DNA from: Desulfuromonas sp.
Lineage (GTDB): Bacteria > Desulfobacterota > Desulfuromonadia > Desulfuromonadales > BM501
Assembly: GCF_002868845.1 (NCBI RefSeq)
Contig: NZ_PKUB01000043.1
Location: 1 to 34,078, forward strand
Direction: 5' to 3'
DNA: 34,078 nt
Part shown: in pieces, positions 24,299 through 34,032 of the stretch
Layout: each line of letters begins with the position of its first letter
How positions within the stretch are numbered: position 1 is the first letter of the stretch
Program-made: the position numbers and the translations under genes
The notes under the pieces: generated by a model
What the model saw: the letters and a program-made list of their open reading frames with translations, nothing else
Database searches by the model: none
What the model was told of the DNA's origin: nothing

Positions 24299-24547
24299 GC
24301 GCTCAAGGCCATGGCCCGCCCGGAAGACCTGCTCTTGCGCTGCATCGACGTCTCCGGTCCCCTCGGCCTGGTCAGCGGCACCCCGGACACCGCCGCCCTG
24401 GAGTTGGCCGGGAGCCTGGTCGCCTCCTACGGCAAGGGCCAGGACCGGCCCGAGGTGGGAATCCTCGTCCAGCAGGCCGACGCTTCGAGCCGGCTGACCG
24501 TCAAACCCGCCGAGCGCGGCCAGGCCGGGGAACTTCTCATCGCCTGA
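24299..24547 (+). pseudogene. Separated C-terminal domain (NFACT-R/DUF814-like) of the PP-loop protein
   Basis: Directly after the in-frame TAA the same frame stays open for 82 codons: ALKAMARPEDLLLRC, then DVSGPLGLV, and a C-terminus with VGILVQQAD. Taken with the preceding GRNQADN it matches the usual flow of an NFACT-R-like domain, in which a residue such as Glu would be expected at the stop position (one base from TAA). An internal ATG at 24311 has no good ribosome site. It is best read as the severed C-terminus of the upstream gene, by nonsense mutation or sequence error. Confidence 0.7.
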
Positions 24548-24576
24548 GCCGCAGCAACCGTTCTCCGCCCTGAACA

Positions 24577-24615
24577 AAGAGAGGCCCCTGCCGACGGCAG
24601 GGGCCTCTCTTCGTT
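24577..24615. terminator. Convergent (bidirectional) hairpin terminator
   Basis: A 15-bp perfect stem AGAGAGGCCCCTGCC / GGCAGGGGCCTCTCT with a GAC loop lies between the plus-strand PP-loop gene and the minus-strand subtilase gene. T-tracts are short on both strands (TCTTCGTT and CTTTGTT). Confidence 0.75.
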
Positions 24616-24681
24616 GGGATACGACTCCCCCCCTGCGGTCGGAACACTGTCCGCAGGGAACCGGCTTCTCCGTCCGCCTCG

Positions 24682-26577
24682 CTACCGGGTTGAAAAACTC
24701 CGCACCTCGCTCTCGGCGACCCCCTCCCGACCGTCGTCGACCGTGACCTTCCAGAAATAGGTCGTCGCCGGATCGAGGCCGGAAACGGTCGCCTTGCCGA
24801 CCGGCTCGGAGGAACCGCCCCCCCCGCCGCAGGACAACAAAAAGAGGGCCGCTCCGGCCACCAGGACCAGCAGCGCCGTCCTTCCGCGCCTTCTCCCGCG
24901 GCACGGAACCACCCAGAGGAGCAGGCCGCCTGCGCCGGCCAGGAGCGCACCCCCGGCGATCGGGGCGAAGGCCGCGACGACGAGAGACTCGCTGTCGCTG
25001 AAATCGGAAAACTTCGAGATGAGCAGAGTGGTGGTCAGCGCGTCCCCGTCGGGGTCGCTGGGCAGATTCCAGCGGAAGGTCACCGTGGTATCGAGCCCGA
25101 GCGCCCCGTCGGGCGGATCCAGCAGGACGACCGGGTCGGGGGGCCGGTTGCCGAGTTCCGCCTGCAGGGCATCCAGTGACGCCGGAGCGTTGACCAGGCC
25201 GAAACCGGCGTCGTTGTCAGGGCCCTGGACCCCCAGGTCGGACGCCCCCTGGCGAAGCACCGTCTCCAGCAGCGCCACCGGGGTCTCGGGAAAGGCCTCC
25301 AGCAGAAGGGCCGCCACCCCCGCCACGTGGGGCGCCGCGAAGGACGTGCCGTCCACGAAGACGTAGGAATCGGTGAAAAGGCCGCCCAGGGTGATGTCGG
25401 CGGTCTTGACGAATTCCCCGGGCGCCACCAGGTCGGGGAAAACGGCGCCGTCGCAGGCAGAGGGCCCGCGGCTGCTCGAAAATGTGACCTCCAGGTCGTT
25501 GCCGACCGATCCCACGGAGAGTACGTTCGGATCGTTGGCCGGGCTGATGCTGGTCTCCGGGTCCGGCCCCATGTTGCCCGCGGCGAAGACCTGGAGGATG
25601 CCGGCGCTGCGCAGGGCCCGGAGGTCCTCGTCGAAGTCGTCGAAGCAGACCCCGGGAAAGTCCTCGAAACCCCAGGAGTTGTTGACCACGTCCGGGGCGT
25701 CGTCGGTGTCGGGGTCGCCGTCGGGGTCGAGCAGCCACTGGAACCCCCGGTGGATGGCGCTGATCGAGGCCAGGTTGTAGTCGTCGAAGATTTTCACCGC
25801 GATCCAGCGGGCCCCCGGCGCCACCCCGATGGCCGCCCCGCCCGCGTCTCCCCCCAGGACGATGCCCATGGTCTGGGTGCCGTTACCGTCGCCGTCGCAG
25901 GGCCGATCGGCGCTCGCCTCGCAGGCGGTGCAGTCGAACCCGGAGGGGCTGCAGTCGGCGGCAAAGGGATTGAACCAGCTGTTGTCCCCCCCCCGCCACC
26001 TCTCGGCCAGATCGGGGTGATCCGGATCGACGCCGGTATCCATGCCGGCCACCACCACGCCGTTGCCGGTGTAGCCCAGAGCCCAGAGCTGCTCGGCGCC
26101 CACGATGGAGATGTTCCCTTCAACGCCGTGGGCGGCGGGGGCAGGGGTTGCGGGCCGCCGCAAAGTCGCGTCGAGAGCGACCCCGGCCACCTCGGGCCGC
26201 TCGGCCAGGCTGCGGATCACCTCGGCCGGAGCCGATACCGCCAGGCCGTTGATGATCCACAGCGGCTGGAGGCGCTCGACGCCCCGGGTGCGCAGAAAGG
26301 CCCGGCAGGGGCCCTGGACCTGCTCCGCACCGGCGCGAAGCCTTTTGACCACCCCGGTGCGGCGCTCCCCCCTGGAGAGGCCCTTCAGCCCCTCGAGGTC
26401 GGCCCGCCCGGCAAAGGTGACGATCACCGGGACCTTCTCGCCCGCGGCAGCGCCGTCCAGAACGGCCCGCAGCCCGGGATCGAGGACGGCGCCGAAAGCG
26501 GGCCGCTCCGGCCCGGAAAGAAGGGCAAAGACCCCCAGCGTCAGCAGCAGGACCGTTCGCCATTGCAAAAGATACAT
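24682..26577 (-). CDS. Secreted subtilase-like (S8) protein with altered active site and C-terminal Fn3-like domain
   Basis: This 631-residue protein has a signal peptide (1-29), a pro-region (about 45-140) and an S8 domain (about 155-470). Asp180 in GMDTGVDPDHPDL, Asn335 in AAGNMG and Ser412 in GTSFAAPHVAG are the expected catalytic Asp, oxyanion Asn and Ser. The HGTHVAG motif, however, reads NGTQTMG (232-238), so the catalytic His is Asn232. The protein may be inactive or use another base. Residues about 478-631 resemble an Fn3-like domain, ending LDPATTYFWKVTVDDG, but it is split by two hydrophobic segments (about 541-557 and 567-582) and a lipobox-like LLSCGGGGG. The ATG at 26577 follows AGGGGGG. 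It sits alone between two terminators. Confidence 0.87.
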   Translation of the reverse strand: MYLLQWRTVLLLTLGVFALLSGPERPAFGAVLDPGLRAVLDGAAAGEKVPVIVTFAGRADLEGLKGLSRGERRTGVVKRLRAGAEQVQGPCRAFLRTRGVERLQPLWIINGLAVSAPAEVIRSLAERPEVAGVALDATLRRPATPAPAAHGVEGNISIVGAEQLWALGYTGNGVVVAGMDTGVDPDHPDLAERWRGGDNSWFNPFAADCSPSGFDCTACEASADRPCDGDGNGTQTMGIVLGGDAGGAAIGVAPGARWIAVKIFDDYNLASISAIHRGFQWLLDPDGDPDTDDAPDVVNNSWGFEDFPGVCFDDFDEDLRALRSAGILQVFAAGNMGPDPETSISPANDPNVLSVGSVGNDLEVTFSSSRGPSACDGAVFPDLVAPGEFVKTADITLGGLFTDSYVFVDGTSFAAPHVAGVAALLLEAFPETPVALLETVLRQGASDLGVQGPDNDAGFGLVNAPASLDALQAELGNRPPDPVVLLDPPDGALGLDTTVTFRWNLPSDPDGDALTTTLLISKFSDFSDSESLVVAAFAPIAGGALLAGAGGLLLWVVPCRGRRRGRTALLVLVAGAALFLLSCGGGGGSSEPVGKATVSGLDPATTYFWKVTVDDGREGVAESEVRSFSTR

Positions 26578-26670
26578 AATCCCCCCTGTGAAAACCCAAC
26601 CGACCCGTGTCCAGAAGTTTTCCAATAGTACCACATCCCTAGCACCGGGAGCGGGCCGCGACAGGAAACG

Positions 26671-26705
26671 AAAAAGCCCCCCGGACGATCCGGGGGGCTC
26701 TTTTT
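26671..26705 (-). terminator. Rho-independent terminator of groESL
   Basis: On the minus strand GCCCCCCGGA pairs with TCCGGGGGGC around a TCG loop and is followed by TTTTTCG. It lies 30 bases after the groEL stop and upstream of the subtilase gene. Confidence 0.88.
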
Positions 26706-26734
26706 CTAGCAATACAGGAAAGCCTGGCAGGCAC

Positions 26735-28402
<1,668 letters not shown>

Positions 28403-28419
28403 CTACGAAAAGTTGACGA

Positions 28420-28710
<291 letters not shown>

Positions 28711-28827
28711 GTTTTCCTCTCCTTTCTTACGAAACGGAATGTGGGGGGCGTCTCCCCCCATGGTATTAAACGCCCGAAAGGGGCGGGTCCGGCCCGCACG
28801 GCGGGCTCCGGTCCCCCCCGGAGGCTG

Positions 28828-28854
28828 TTAGCACTCCATGAAGTCGAGTGCTAA
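28828..28854. promoter_or_regulatory. CIRCE operator (HrcA-binding site)
   Basis: TTAGCACTC, nine spacer bases, GAGTGCTAA: a perfect copy of the CIRCE inverted repeat bound by the heat-shock repressor HrcA. It lies at the expected transcription start of groES, so HrcA would block initiation until heat stress. hrcA itself is not in the window. Confidence 0.97.
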
Positions 28855-28865
28855 CAACGGGGCTA

Positions 28866-28893
28866 AATATAATCAGCCGACCGAGAATGTCAA
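28866..28893 (-). promoter_or_regulatory. Sigma-70 promoter of groESL
   Basis: On the minus strand TTGACA (complement of 28888-28893) and TATATT (complement of 28866-28871) are spaced by 16 bases and lead directly into the CIRCE element. Confidence 0.88.
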
Positions 28894-28971
28894 GGGTTAG
28901 TCGGGAAAAAATTTCTCCGCGTCGCCCAAAGCCCCTTTCTGCCCGGGCAAAGCCGGGGTGCGCATCTCATT

Positions 28972-29000
28972 TTGACCGGCGGGGATTTTTGCGCTAGGAT
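28972..29000 (+). promoter_or_regulatory. Candidate sigma-70 promoter of the class V aminotransferase
   Basis: TTGACC (28972-28977) and TAGGAT (28995-29000) are separated by 17 bases, about 90 bases before the ATG. It diverges from the groESL promoter. Confidence 0.6.
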
Positions 29001-29089
29001 GCGTTGCGGGGCCCCCCCGGCCGCCCGGCGCACCGGCGAAGAGCCCTACGGCACACTCAACATCCGCATCGAGAAGGAGCGAAACAGGC

Positions 29090-30166
29090 ATGGCAAAGAA
29101 ACTCTATATCCCCGGGCCGGTCGAGGTGGCCCCCGACGTCATGCAGGCCATGACCGCCCCCATGGTCGGCCACCGCATGCCCGAATACGCCGAACTCCAC
29201 GCCCGGGTCACCGCCGGCCTGAAGAGGCTGCTTCACACCGAAGAGCCGGTCTTCCTCTCCACCTCCAGCGCCTTCGGGGTCATGGAGGGGGCGGTGCGCA
29301 ACCTGGTCCAGAAGCGCTGCGCCAACTTCGCCAACGGCGCCTTCAGCGCCAAGTGGCACGACGTCACCCTGCGCTGCGGCCTTCAGGCCGACCTCTTCGC
29401 CGCCGACTGGGGAGAGCCGGTCACCCCCGAGATGGTGGAGAATGCCCTGGCCACGGGCAAGTACGACGCCATGACCCTGGTTCACAACGAAACCTCCACC
29501 GGGGTCCTCTCCCCCCTGGCGGAGATCGCCGAGGTGATGAAGCGCTACCCGGAGGTCTCCTTCATCGTCGACACCGTCTCCTCGATGAGCGCGGTCCCGA
29601 TCGACCTGGCCGCCCTCGGCACCGACGTCTGCCTCGCCGGGGTTCAGAAAGCCTTCGGCCTGCCGCCGGGGCTGGCGGTCTTCGCCGTCTCGCAGCGGGC
29701 CCTGGCAAAGGCCGCGACCACCCCGAACCGCGGCTACTACTTCGACTTCGAGGAGTTCGCCAAGAACGACCTCAAGGACAACACCCCGAGCACCCCCTGC
29801 ATCAGCCTGATCTACGCCCTGGCCCACCAGCTCGACAAGATGTTCGCCGAGGGCCTGGAGAACCGCTCCGCCCGCCACCGCCAGATGGCCGAAAGGACCC
29901 GCCGCTGGGTGGAGGGCCAGGGCTTCTCCCTCTTCGCCGCCGAGGGCTGCCGCTCCCTGACCCTGACCGCGGGGCGCAACGACGGCCGAACCGACCTGGC
30001 CCGCCTCAAGGCGCTGGCCGGCGATCGGGGCTACGCCATCGACAACGGCTACGGCAAGATCAAGAACACCACCTTCCGCATCCCCCACATGGCCGACATG
30101 ACCGCCGCCGACCTCGACGAACTCTTCGCCCTCCTCGAGGAACTGCTCCCCCAGGCGCGCTCCTGA
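29090..30166 (+). CDS. Class V aminotransferase (alanine/serine-glyoxylate or phosphoserine type)
   Basis: A 358-residue PLP enzyme starting MAKKLYIPGPVEVAPDVMQA, typical of the serine-glyoxylate/alanine-glyoxylate aminotransferase group. Residues FIVDTVSSMSAVPIDL hold the PLP-ring Asp, and GVQKAFGLPPGLA holds the Schiff-base Lys187. The family also includes the archaeal-type phosphoserine aminotransferases, in which case the product would be phosphoserine for serine synthesis. No serA or glyoxylate gene is adjacent, so the exact role stays open. A GAGAAGGAGC site precedes the ATG, and the gene stands alone between its own promoter and terminator. Confidence 0.88.
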   Translation: MAKKLYIPGPVEVAPDVMQAMTAPMVGHRMPEYAELHARVTAGLKRLLHTEEPVFLSTSSAFGVMEGAVRNLVQKRCANFANGAFSAKWHDVTLRCGLQADLFAADWGEPVTPEMVENALATGKYDAMTLVHNETSTGVLSPLAEIAEVMKRYPEVSFIVDTVSSMSAVPIDLAALGTDVCLAGVQKAFGLPPGLAVFAVSQRALAKAATTPNRGYYFDFEEFAKNDLKDNTPSTPCISLIYALAHQLDKMFAEGLENRSARHRQMAERTRRWVEGQGFSLFAAEGCRSLTLTAGRNDGRTDLARLKALAGDRGYAIDNGYGKIKNTTFRIPHMADMTAADLDELFALLEELLPQARS

Positions 30167-30204
30167 GAGGCCCGGCGCCGCTGCCGGAAAAGCCCCCAAA
30201 AGAG

Positions 30205-30239
30205 AAAGAGCACCCAGCCTTCAGGCGGGTGCTCTTTTT
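30205..30239 (+). terminator. Rho-independent terminator of the aminotransferase gene
   Basis: AAAGAGCACCC pairs with GGGTGCTCTTT, extended inside by GCC/GGC past a bulged A with a TTCA loop, and followed by T5. Confidence 0.9.
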
Positions 30240-30416
30240 GTTCGGAAAATAAAAAAATCCTTCCCTGAAAAGCCCCTATTTAGGCCTTCCCCTGCCTGGC
30301 CCGGGAACTCTTCCGAATCGCCTCCCCGCCGAGGCCCCGGCAAGCTGACCAAAGAGGTGTATAATTACTCAAAGGGACCAGGTAAAATCAACCCAACGGT
30401 TCCGACAGGGAGCAGG

Positions 30417-31118
30417 ATGAACGGATCAGCCCCGCCCGAAAAGATGCAAGGGCCCCCACCCGCAAACAAATCCGCCTTCCACCGGCTGGCGTTCTGCCTT
30501 GCGCTGCTGCTGGCCATCGGGCTGAGCGCCTGCCAGATAACCCGCCAGATCGCCCCCTCCGGGCGCAGCCACAACGTTTCCCTGCAGAAGGGGGACCTTC
30601 GAACCCATGGGCTCGGCTTCATCACCCCCTCCACGGTGGAGGGAAAAGAGGTGGACCGACAGGCCTTGGCGATGATCCTCGCCGCCAAGATGACCAAGGA
30701 GCGGCCCCAGATCCCCCTCGTCCCCCTCTCGGAAACCCTCGGGCACACAAACCGCAACGGCCTCGCGGAGACCTACAAGAAGATGCTGATGGATTACAGG
30801 TATACGGGCGTTTTCGAACGGGAAGCTCTGCAAAAGGTGGGGGAGGCAACCGGGGTTCGCTACCTGGCACAGATCAAACTGGCCGAGTTCAACCAGAAGT
30901 CGAAGGGAAGGCTCAGCCTTTTTGGCCTCCGGATCATCCAGACCAAGGTGAGCAATGTCCGCCTCTTTCTCTCCATCTGGGACAGTTGGGACGGCAGCAT
31001 CGTCTGGGAGGGGATGCAGGAGACCCACTACGCCTACGACACGATCTGGGAAAAACCGGTCTCCTTCAAGCAGGCGGTGGCCGAGGCGTCCAGGGAACTC
31101 ATCAGTCGCATGCCCTGA
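30417..31118 (+). CDS. Predicted lipoprotein of unknown function (possible CsgG/LpoB-like fold)
   Basis: A 233-residue protein. After a polar N-terminus, a hydrophobic stretch (LAFCLALLLAIGLSAC) ends in a lipobox LSAC followed by Gln, so it is likely a lipoprotein. The mature part contains a central segment AETYKKMLMDYRYTGVF, then ATGVRYLAQIKLAEF, and a C-terminal VRLFLSIWDSWDGSIVWEG. This recalls the alternating layout of CsgG/LpoB/TolB-N-like domains, but the resemblance is weak. GACAGGGAGCAGG precedes the ATG at 30417. A longer frame beginning at 30357 overlaps a TATAAT box (30360-30365) that may be its promoter. It is convergent with the DUF4139-like gene. Confidence 0.75.
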   Translation: MNGSAPPEKMQGPPPANKSAFHRLAFCLALLLAIGLSACQITRQIAPSGRSHNVSLQKGDLRTHGLGFITPSTVEGKEVDRQALAMILAAKMTKERPQIPLVPLSETLGHTNRNGLAETYKKMLMDYRYTGVFEREALQKVGEATGVRYLAQIKLAEFNQKSKGRLSLFGLRIIQTKVSNVRLFLSIWDSWDGSIVWEGMQETHYAYDTIWEKPVSFKQAVAEASRELISRMP

Positions 31119-31212
31119 ACAGACCTGAACCCGCGGGTCCTGTCCGGGTGATTGCGCGCGTCATTGGCCTGCCCCTTCTCCCGCCCCGACCCTACAGATC
31201 CCGATTCCGCCC

Positions 31213-32700
31213 TCAGAACCGAACCCGTACGCGATATTCCAGGACCGTCCGCCCCCCGGCGGGAACCGGGATCTCCCAGGCCGCGGTCCCGGCGGCCTCC
31301 TTGCTGTGGGGATGGCTCTCCGCCACGACCTCCCAGTCCCCCGGCACCGGCTCCAGCACCCTGACCGTTACCGCCTCGTCCTTGGCGTTCTTCAGCTCGA
31401 TGCGGTAGGCGCTCTCGAAGTGGTAGTTGTAGGGGCCGACGCCGGAGAGTTTCTTGAAGTCGGTCTGTTTCTTGTCCGCCGTGACGTCGAAGGCGTCTCC
31501 GAGCTTGAGGCGCACTTCCTCGTTCCTGGGGGTGTGGTCGATGCGGTCCTCGCCCACGAACTGCGCGCCGCCCGAGCGGTCCCGCTTGTAGACCCGCACG
31601 ATGCCCTTGGGCAGGGGCAGGCCCAGGCCGGCCTCCTCCTCGTTGGCGAACTCGATGAACACCCCCACCTTGAGCTTCTGCCCGAGGTCGCCGTGGCTGC
31701 CGCGGTAGTAGTAGTCGCGCCCCCGCAGCAGGTACTCCTTGGTCACCGGCACCCCCGAGGCGCCGAGCAGGGCCACCTGCTTGGTCTGGTTGTCGCCGAC
31801 CGTGGTGGGCCGCTCCAGGGTGTAGAGATGGTACTCGAAAAGGGCCTCCTCGGCCATCTGCGGCGCGGCCTTGGCCATGGCCATTTCGGGCAGGGCCCGG
31901 TCCCTGACCAGGCGCAGTTCCGACCGCACCCGATGCACGTCGCCGGCAACCAGCTGAAGCCTGGCGTCGGGATAGGCGGTGCCGCTCTGGTTGGTCACAG
32001 TCACCCATCCCGAAAGGTCGAGGCTCCCGTCGTCGCTCCCCAGCTCAGCCACGTAGTCGGCGCGCCAGGAAAGCCCCCCGGTGAGGTAGCTCAATTCCAA
32101 CTCCTGCACACCCCCCGCCCCGCTGTGCAGCAGGGTGACGAGAGTGGGCCGGTCGCGCAGGTTGGAGGGGACGTCGGGGTAAACCAGGCGCCCGGGGAAG
32201 CCCGTCTCGATGCGCTCGCCTACGCGCAGCACCACGCCGCCGCTGGCGGCAAGCACGAGAGCGTCCTCCAGGGTCTCCTCGCCGGTCTGGGGGTGGGTTC
32301 TCACCACCTGGACCGGCCGGCCGACGTACTTCTCCAGCAGTTTCTGGGGGGAGAGCAGGTCGAAGTCGAAATTCTGCTCGACGACCCCGAACGCCCCGGG
32401 GTGATCGAGGCTGCGAAGCAGGGCGGTCTCCGGGCGCATGCGGGCGCTCACCTCGCGCAGGGCCAGGCGGCTCTCCCCCTTCTCCAGGGAGACCCGCCTG
32501 CGGTCCTTGACCAGGGCCAGGCCGTCGTTGTAGATGGTGACCGCCACCCCGGTCTGGTCGGCCAGGGTTGAACGGAGCTCCCCGTCCGGGCCCTCCCCTG
32601 CCAGGGCCGCGGGAACGGCCAGCCAGAGCCCCGCCAGCAGGGCGGCAAGGCCCGCAAGGGCCAGGCCCCTAGGGCTCGCCCACGACTTTCGGAAAGTCAC
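31213..32700 (-). CDS. Exported DUF4139-like protein
   Basis: A 495-residue protein with an N-terminal signal peptide (about 1-32) after a GTG start behind GAAGGGAA. The first mature segment, VAVTIYNDGLALVKDRR, and the later beta-rich body with GVGPYNYHFESAYRIELKN and the ending TVLEYRVRVRF resemble DUF4139/mucoidy-inhibitor-A-like proteins, whose biochemical role is not established. The start overlaps the 3' end of the epimerase gene by 32 bases, so the two are probably one transcript and translationally coupled. A longer open frame upstream is a shadow of that gene. No catalytic motif is visible. Confidence 0.78.
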   Translation of the reverse strand: MTFRKSWASPRGLALAGLAALLAGLWLAVPAALAGEGPDGELRSTLADQTGVAVTIYNDGLALVKDRRRVSLEKGESRLALREVSARMRPETALLRSLDHPGAFGVVEQNFDFDLLSPQKLLEKYVGRPVQVVRTHPQTGEETLEDALVLAASGGVVLRVGERIETGFPGRLVYPDVPSNLRDRPTLVTLLHSGAGGVQELELSYLTGGLSWRADYVAELGSDDGSLDLSGWVTVTNQSGTAYPDARLQLVAGDVHRVRSELRLVRDRALPEMAMAKAAPQMAEEALFEYHLYTLERPTTVGDNQTKQVALLGASGVPVTKEYLLRGRDYYYRGSHGDLGQKLKVGVFIEFANEEEAGLGLPLPKGIVRVYKRDRSGGAQFVGEDRIDHTPRNEEVRLKLGDAFDVTADKKQTDFKKLSGVGPYNYHFESAYRIELKNAKDEAVTVRVLEPVPGDWEVVAESHPHSKEAAGTAAWEIPVPAGGRTVLEYRVRVRF

Positions 32701-33688
32701 TTCCCTTCTCCCGGACCTGCTTCCGCCGGTCGTTCTTGCGCAGCTCATGTACGATCTCCTGGAAATAGTCGATGGTCTTGCGCAACCCCTTCTGAAGAGG
32801 AATCTGCGGGCTCCAGTCCAGCGCCTCCCTGGCCAGGGAGATGTCGGGCCGGCGCTGGCGGGGATCGTCCTCGGGCAGGGGCGCACAGGTGATCTCGGAG
32901 GCCGAGCCGATCTGCGAAAGGACCACCCTGGCCAGCTCCCCGACCTGCAGCTCGGCGGGGTTGCCCAGGTTGACCGGCCCCGTGAACCCGTCCGGCGACT
33001 CCATCAGGGCGACTAGCCCCTCCACCATATCGTCGACGTAGCAGAAGGAGCGGGTCTGGGTCCCCTCGCCGGGAATGGTCAGGGGCTCACCGCGCAGGGC
33101 CTGCAGGACCATGCCGGCCACCACCCGCCCGTCCTCCGGGTGCATGCGGGGGCCGTAGGTGTTGAAGATCCGCGCGACCTTGATCCGCACGTCGTGCTGG
33201 CGGTGGTAGTCGAAGAAGAGGGTCTCGGCGCAGCGTTTTCCTTCATCATAGCAGGCCCGCGGGCCGATGGGATTGACGTGGCCCCAGTAATCCTCCCCCT
33301 GGGGATGGACCCGGGCGTCACCGTAGACCTCGGAGGTGGAGGCCTGAAGGATCTTCGCCCCCGCGTCCCGGGCCAGGTTGAGCATGTTCATCGCTCCGAG
33401 CAGGCAGGTGCTCACCGTCGTCACGGGGGTCAGCCGGTAAGCATCCGGGGTGGCGGCGCAGGCCAGGTTGTAAACCTCCTGCACCTCCAGGCTGAGGGGC
33501 CGGGTGACATCGTGGTAGAGGAGTTCGAAGTAGGGGTCGTCCAGCAGGTGAGCGATGTTGCGCCTGCTGCCGGTAAGGAAGTTGTCGAGGCAGAGGACCT
33601 CGCACCCCCTGCGCAGCAGGGCCTCGCAGAGATGGGAGCCGATGAAGCCGGCCCCGCCGGTAACCAGAACGCGTTTTTTGAAATGCAT
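32669..33688 (-). CDS. NAD-dependent UDP-glucuronate decarboxylase-like sugar-nucleotide epimerase (extended SDR)
   Basis: A 339-residue extended short-chain dehydrogenase. It has the NAD-binding GGAGFIGSH (11-19), ASTSEVYGD with Ser119-Glu120, and the catalytic Tyr147-x3-Lys151 in GPRACYDEGKR. The CYDEGKR and HPQxExYWGxVNPxGPR elements are characteristic of UDP-xylose synthases, which oxidise and decarboxylate UDP-glucuronate. The usual LACPASP stretch is LACAATP here, so substrate could differ from the reference enzymes. The ATG has AGGAGG just upstream. It is followed by the DUF4139-like gene with a 32-base overlap, and a role in surface polysaccharide synthesis is inferred. Confidence 0.88.
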   Translation of the reverse strand: MHFKKRVLVTGGAGFIGSHLCEALLRRGCEVLCLDNFLTGSRRNIAHLLDDPYFELLYHDVTRPLSLEVQEVYNLACAATPDAYRLTPVTTVSTCLLGAMNMLNLARDAGAKILQASTSEVYGDARVHPQGEDYWGHVNPIGPRACYDEGKRCAETLFFDYHRQHDVRIKVARIFNTYGPRMHPEDGRVVAGMVLQALRGEPLTIPGEGTQTRSFCYVDDMVEGLVALMESPDGFTGPVNLGNPAELQVGELARVVLSQIGSASEITCAPLPEDDPRQRRPDISLAREALDWSPQIPLQKGLRKTIDYFQEIVHELRKNDRRKQVREKGSDFPKVVGEP

Positions 33689-34031
33689 GGAACCTCCTGT
33701 ACAGCCTGGGTGGACCTGCTTTCCCTCCGGGACGGGAGCGAACCGTTTTTCTCAAACCTCCGCTCGTCCCTCACCTATAAAAAAATCAGCCTATGACCGT
33801 GCCCTACCAGAGAAGAAAAACTGCCACGCTCATCGGACCCAATGCGGAGCGGCCGGCGCGGGGAGCCCTCCACCGCCCTAAGTGTTAGCAGGGATTAAAG
33901 TTTTCGGCAAGTGGAATGTGCAGACGGCCATTCTCGGCCAGGCTCCTCCCCTCTTCGAGAAGGGGGACGAGAGGGGGGGCAACCGGGCCGGGGGGTGGGC
34001 CGGACCGGAAGGGAAGAAGGGCCGACGGCCC
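33689..34031. other. Gene-free stretch upstream of the epimerase gene
   Basis: No convincing coding region was found in these 343 bases. Around 33770-33790 there is an A+T-rich patch (CTATAAAAAAATCAG) that could hold the epimerase promoter, though no well-spaced -35/-10 pair is seen. A G-rich tract follows near 33960-34000. Confidence 0.6.
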
Positions 34032-34032
34032 T
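34008..34032 (-). terminator. Possible hairpin terminator of the truncated right-edge gene
   Basis: AGGGCC (34018-34023) pairs with GGCCCT (34027-34032) around a GAC loop, followed on the minus strand by a pyrimidine tail TCTTCCCTTCC. It touches the stop codon of the edge gene. The stem is short and the T-run poor. Confidence 0.35.

Noticed and set aside
31119-31212. Convergent gap searched for a terminator
   Set aside because: Only a short ACCCGCGGGT palindrome is present, with no T-run.
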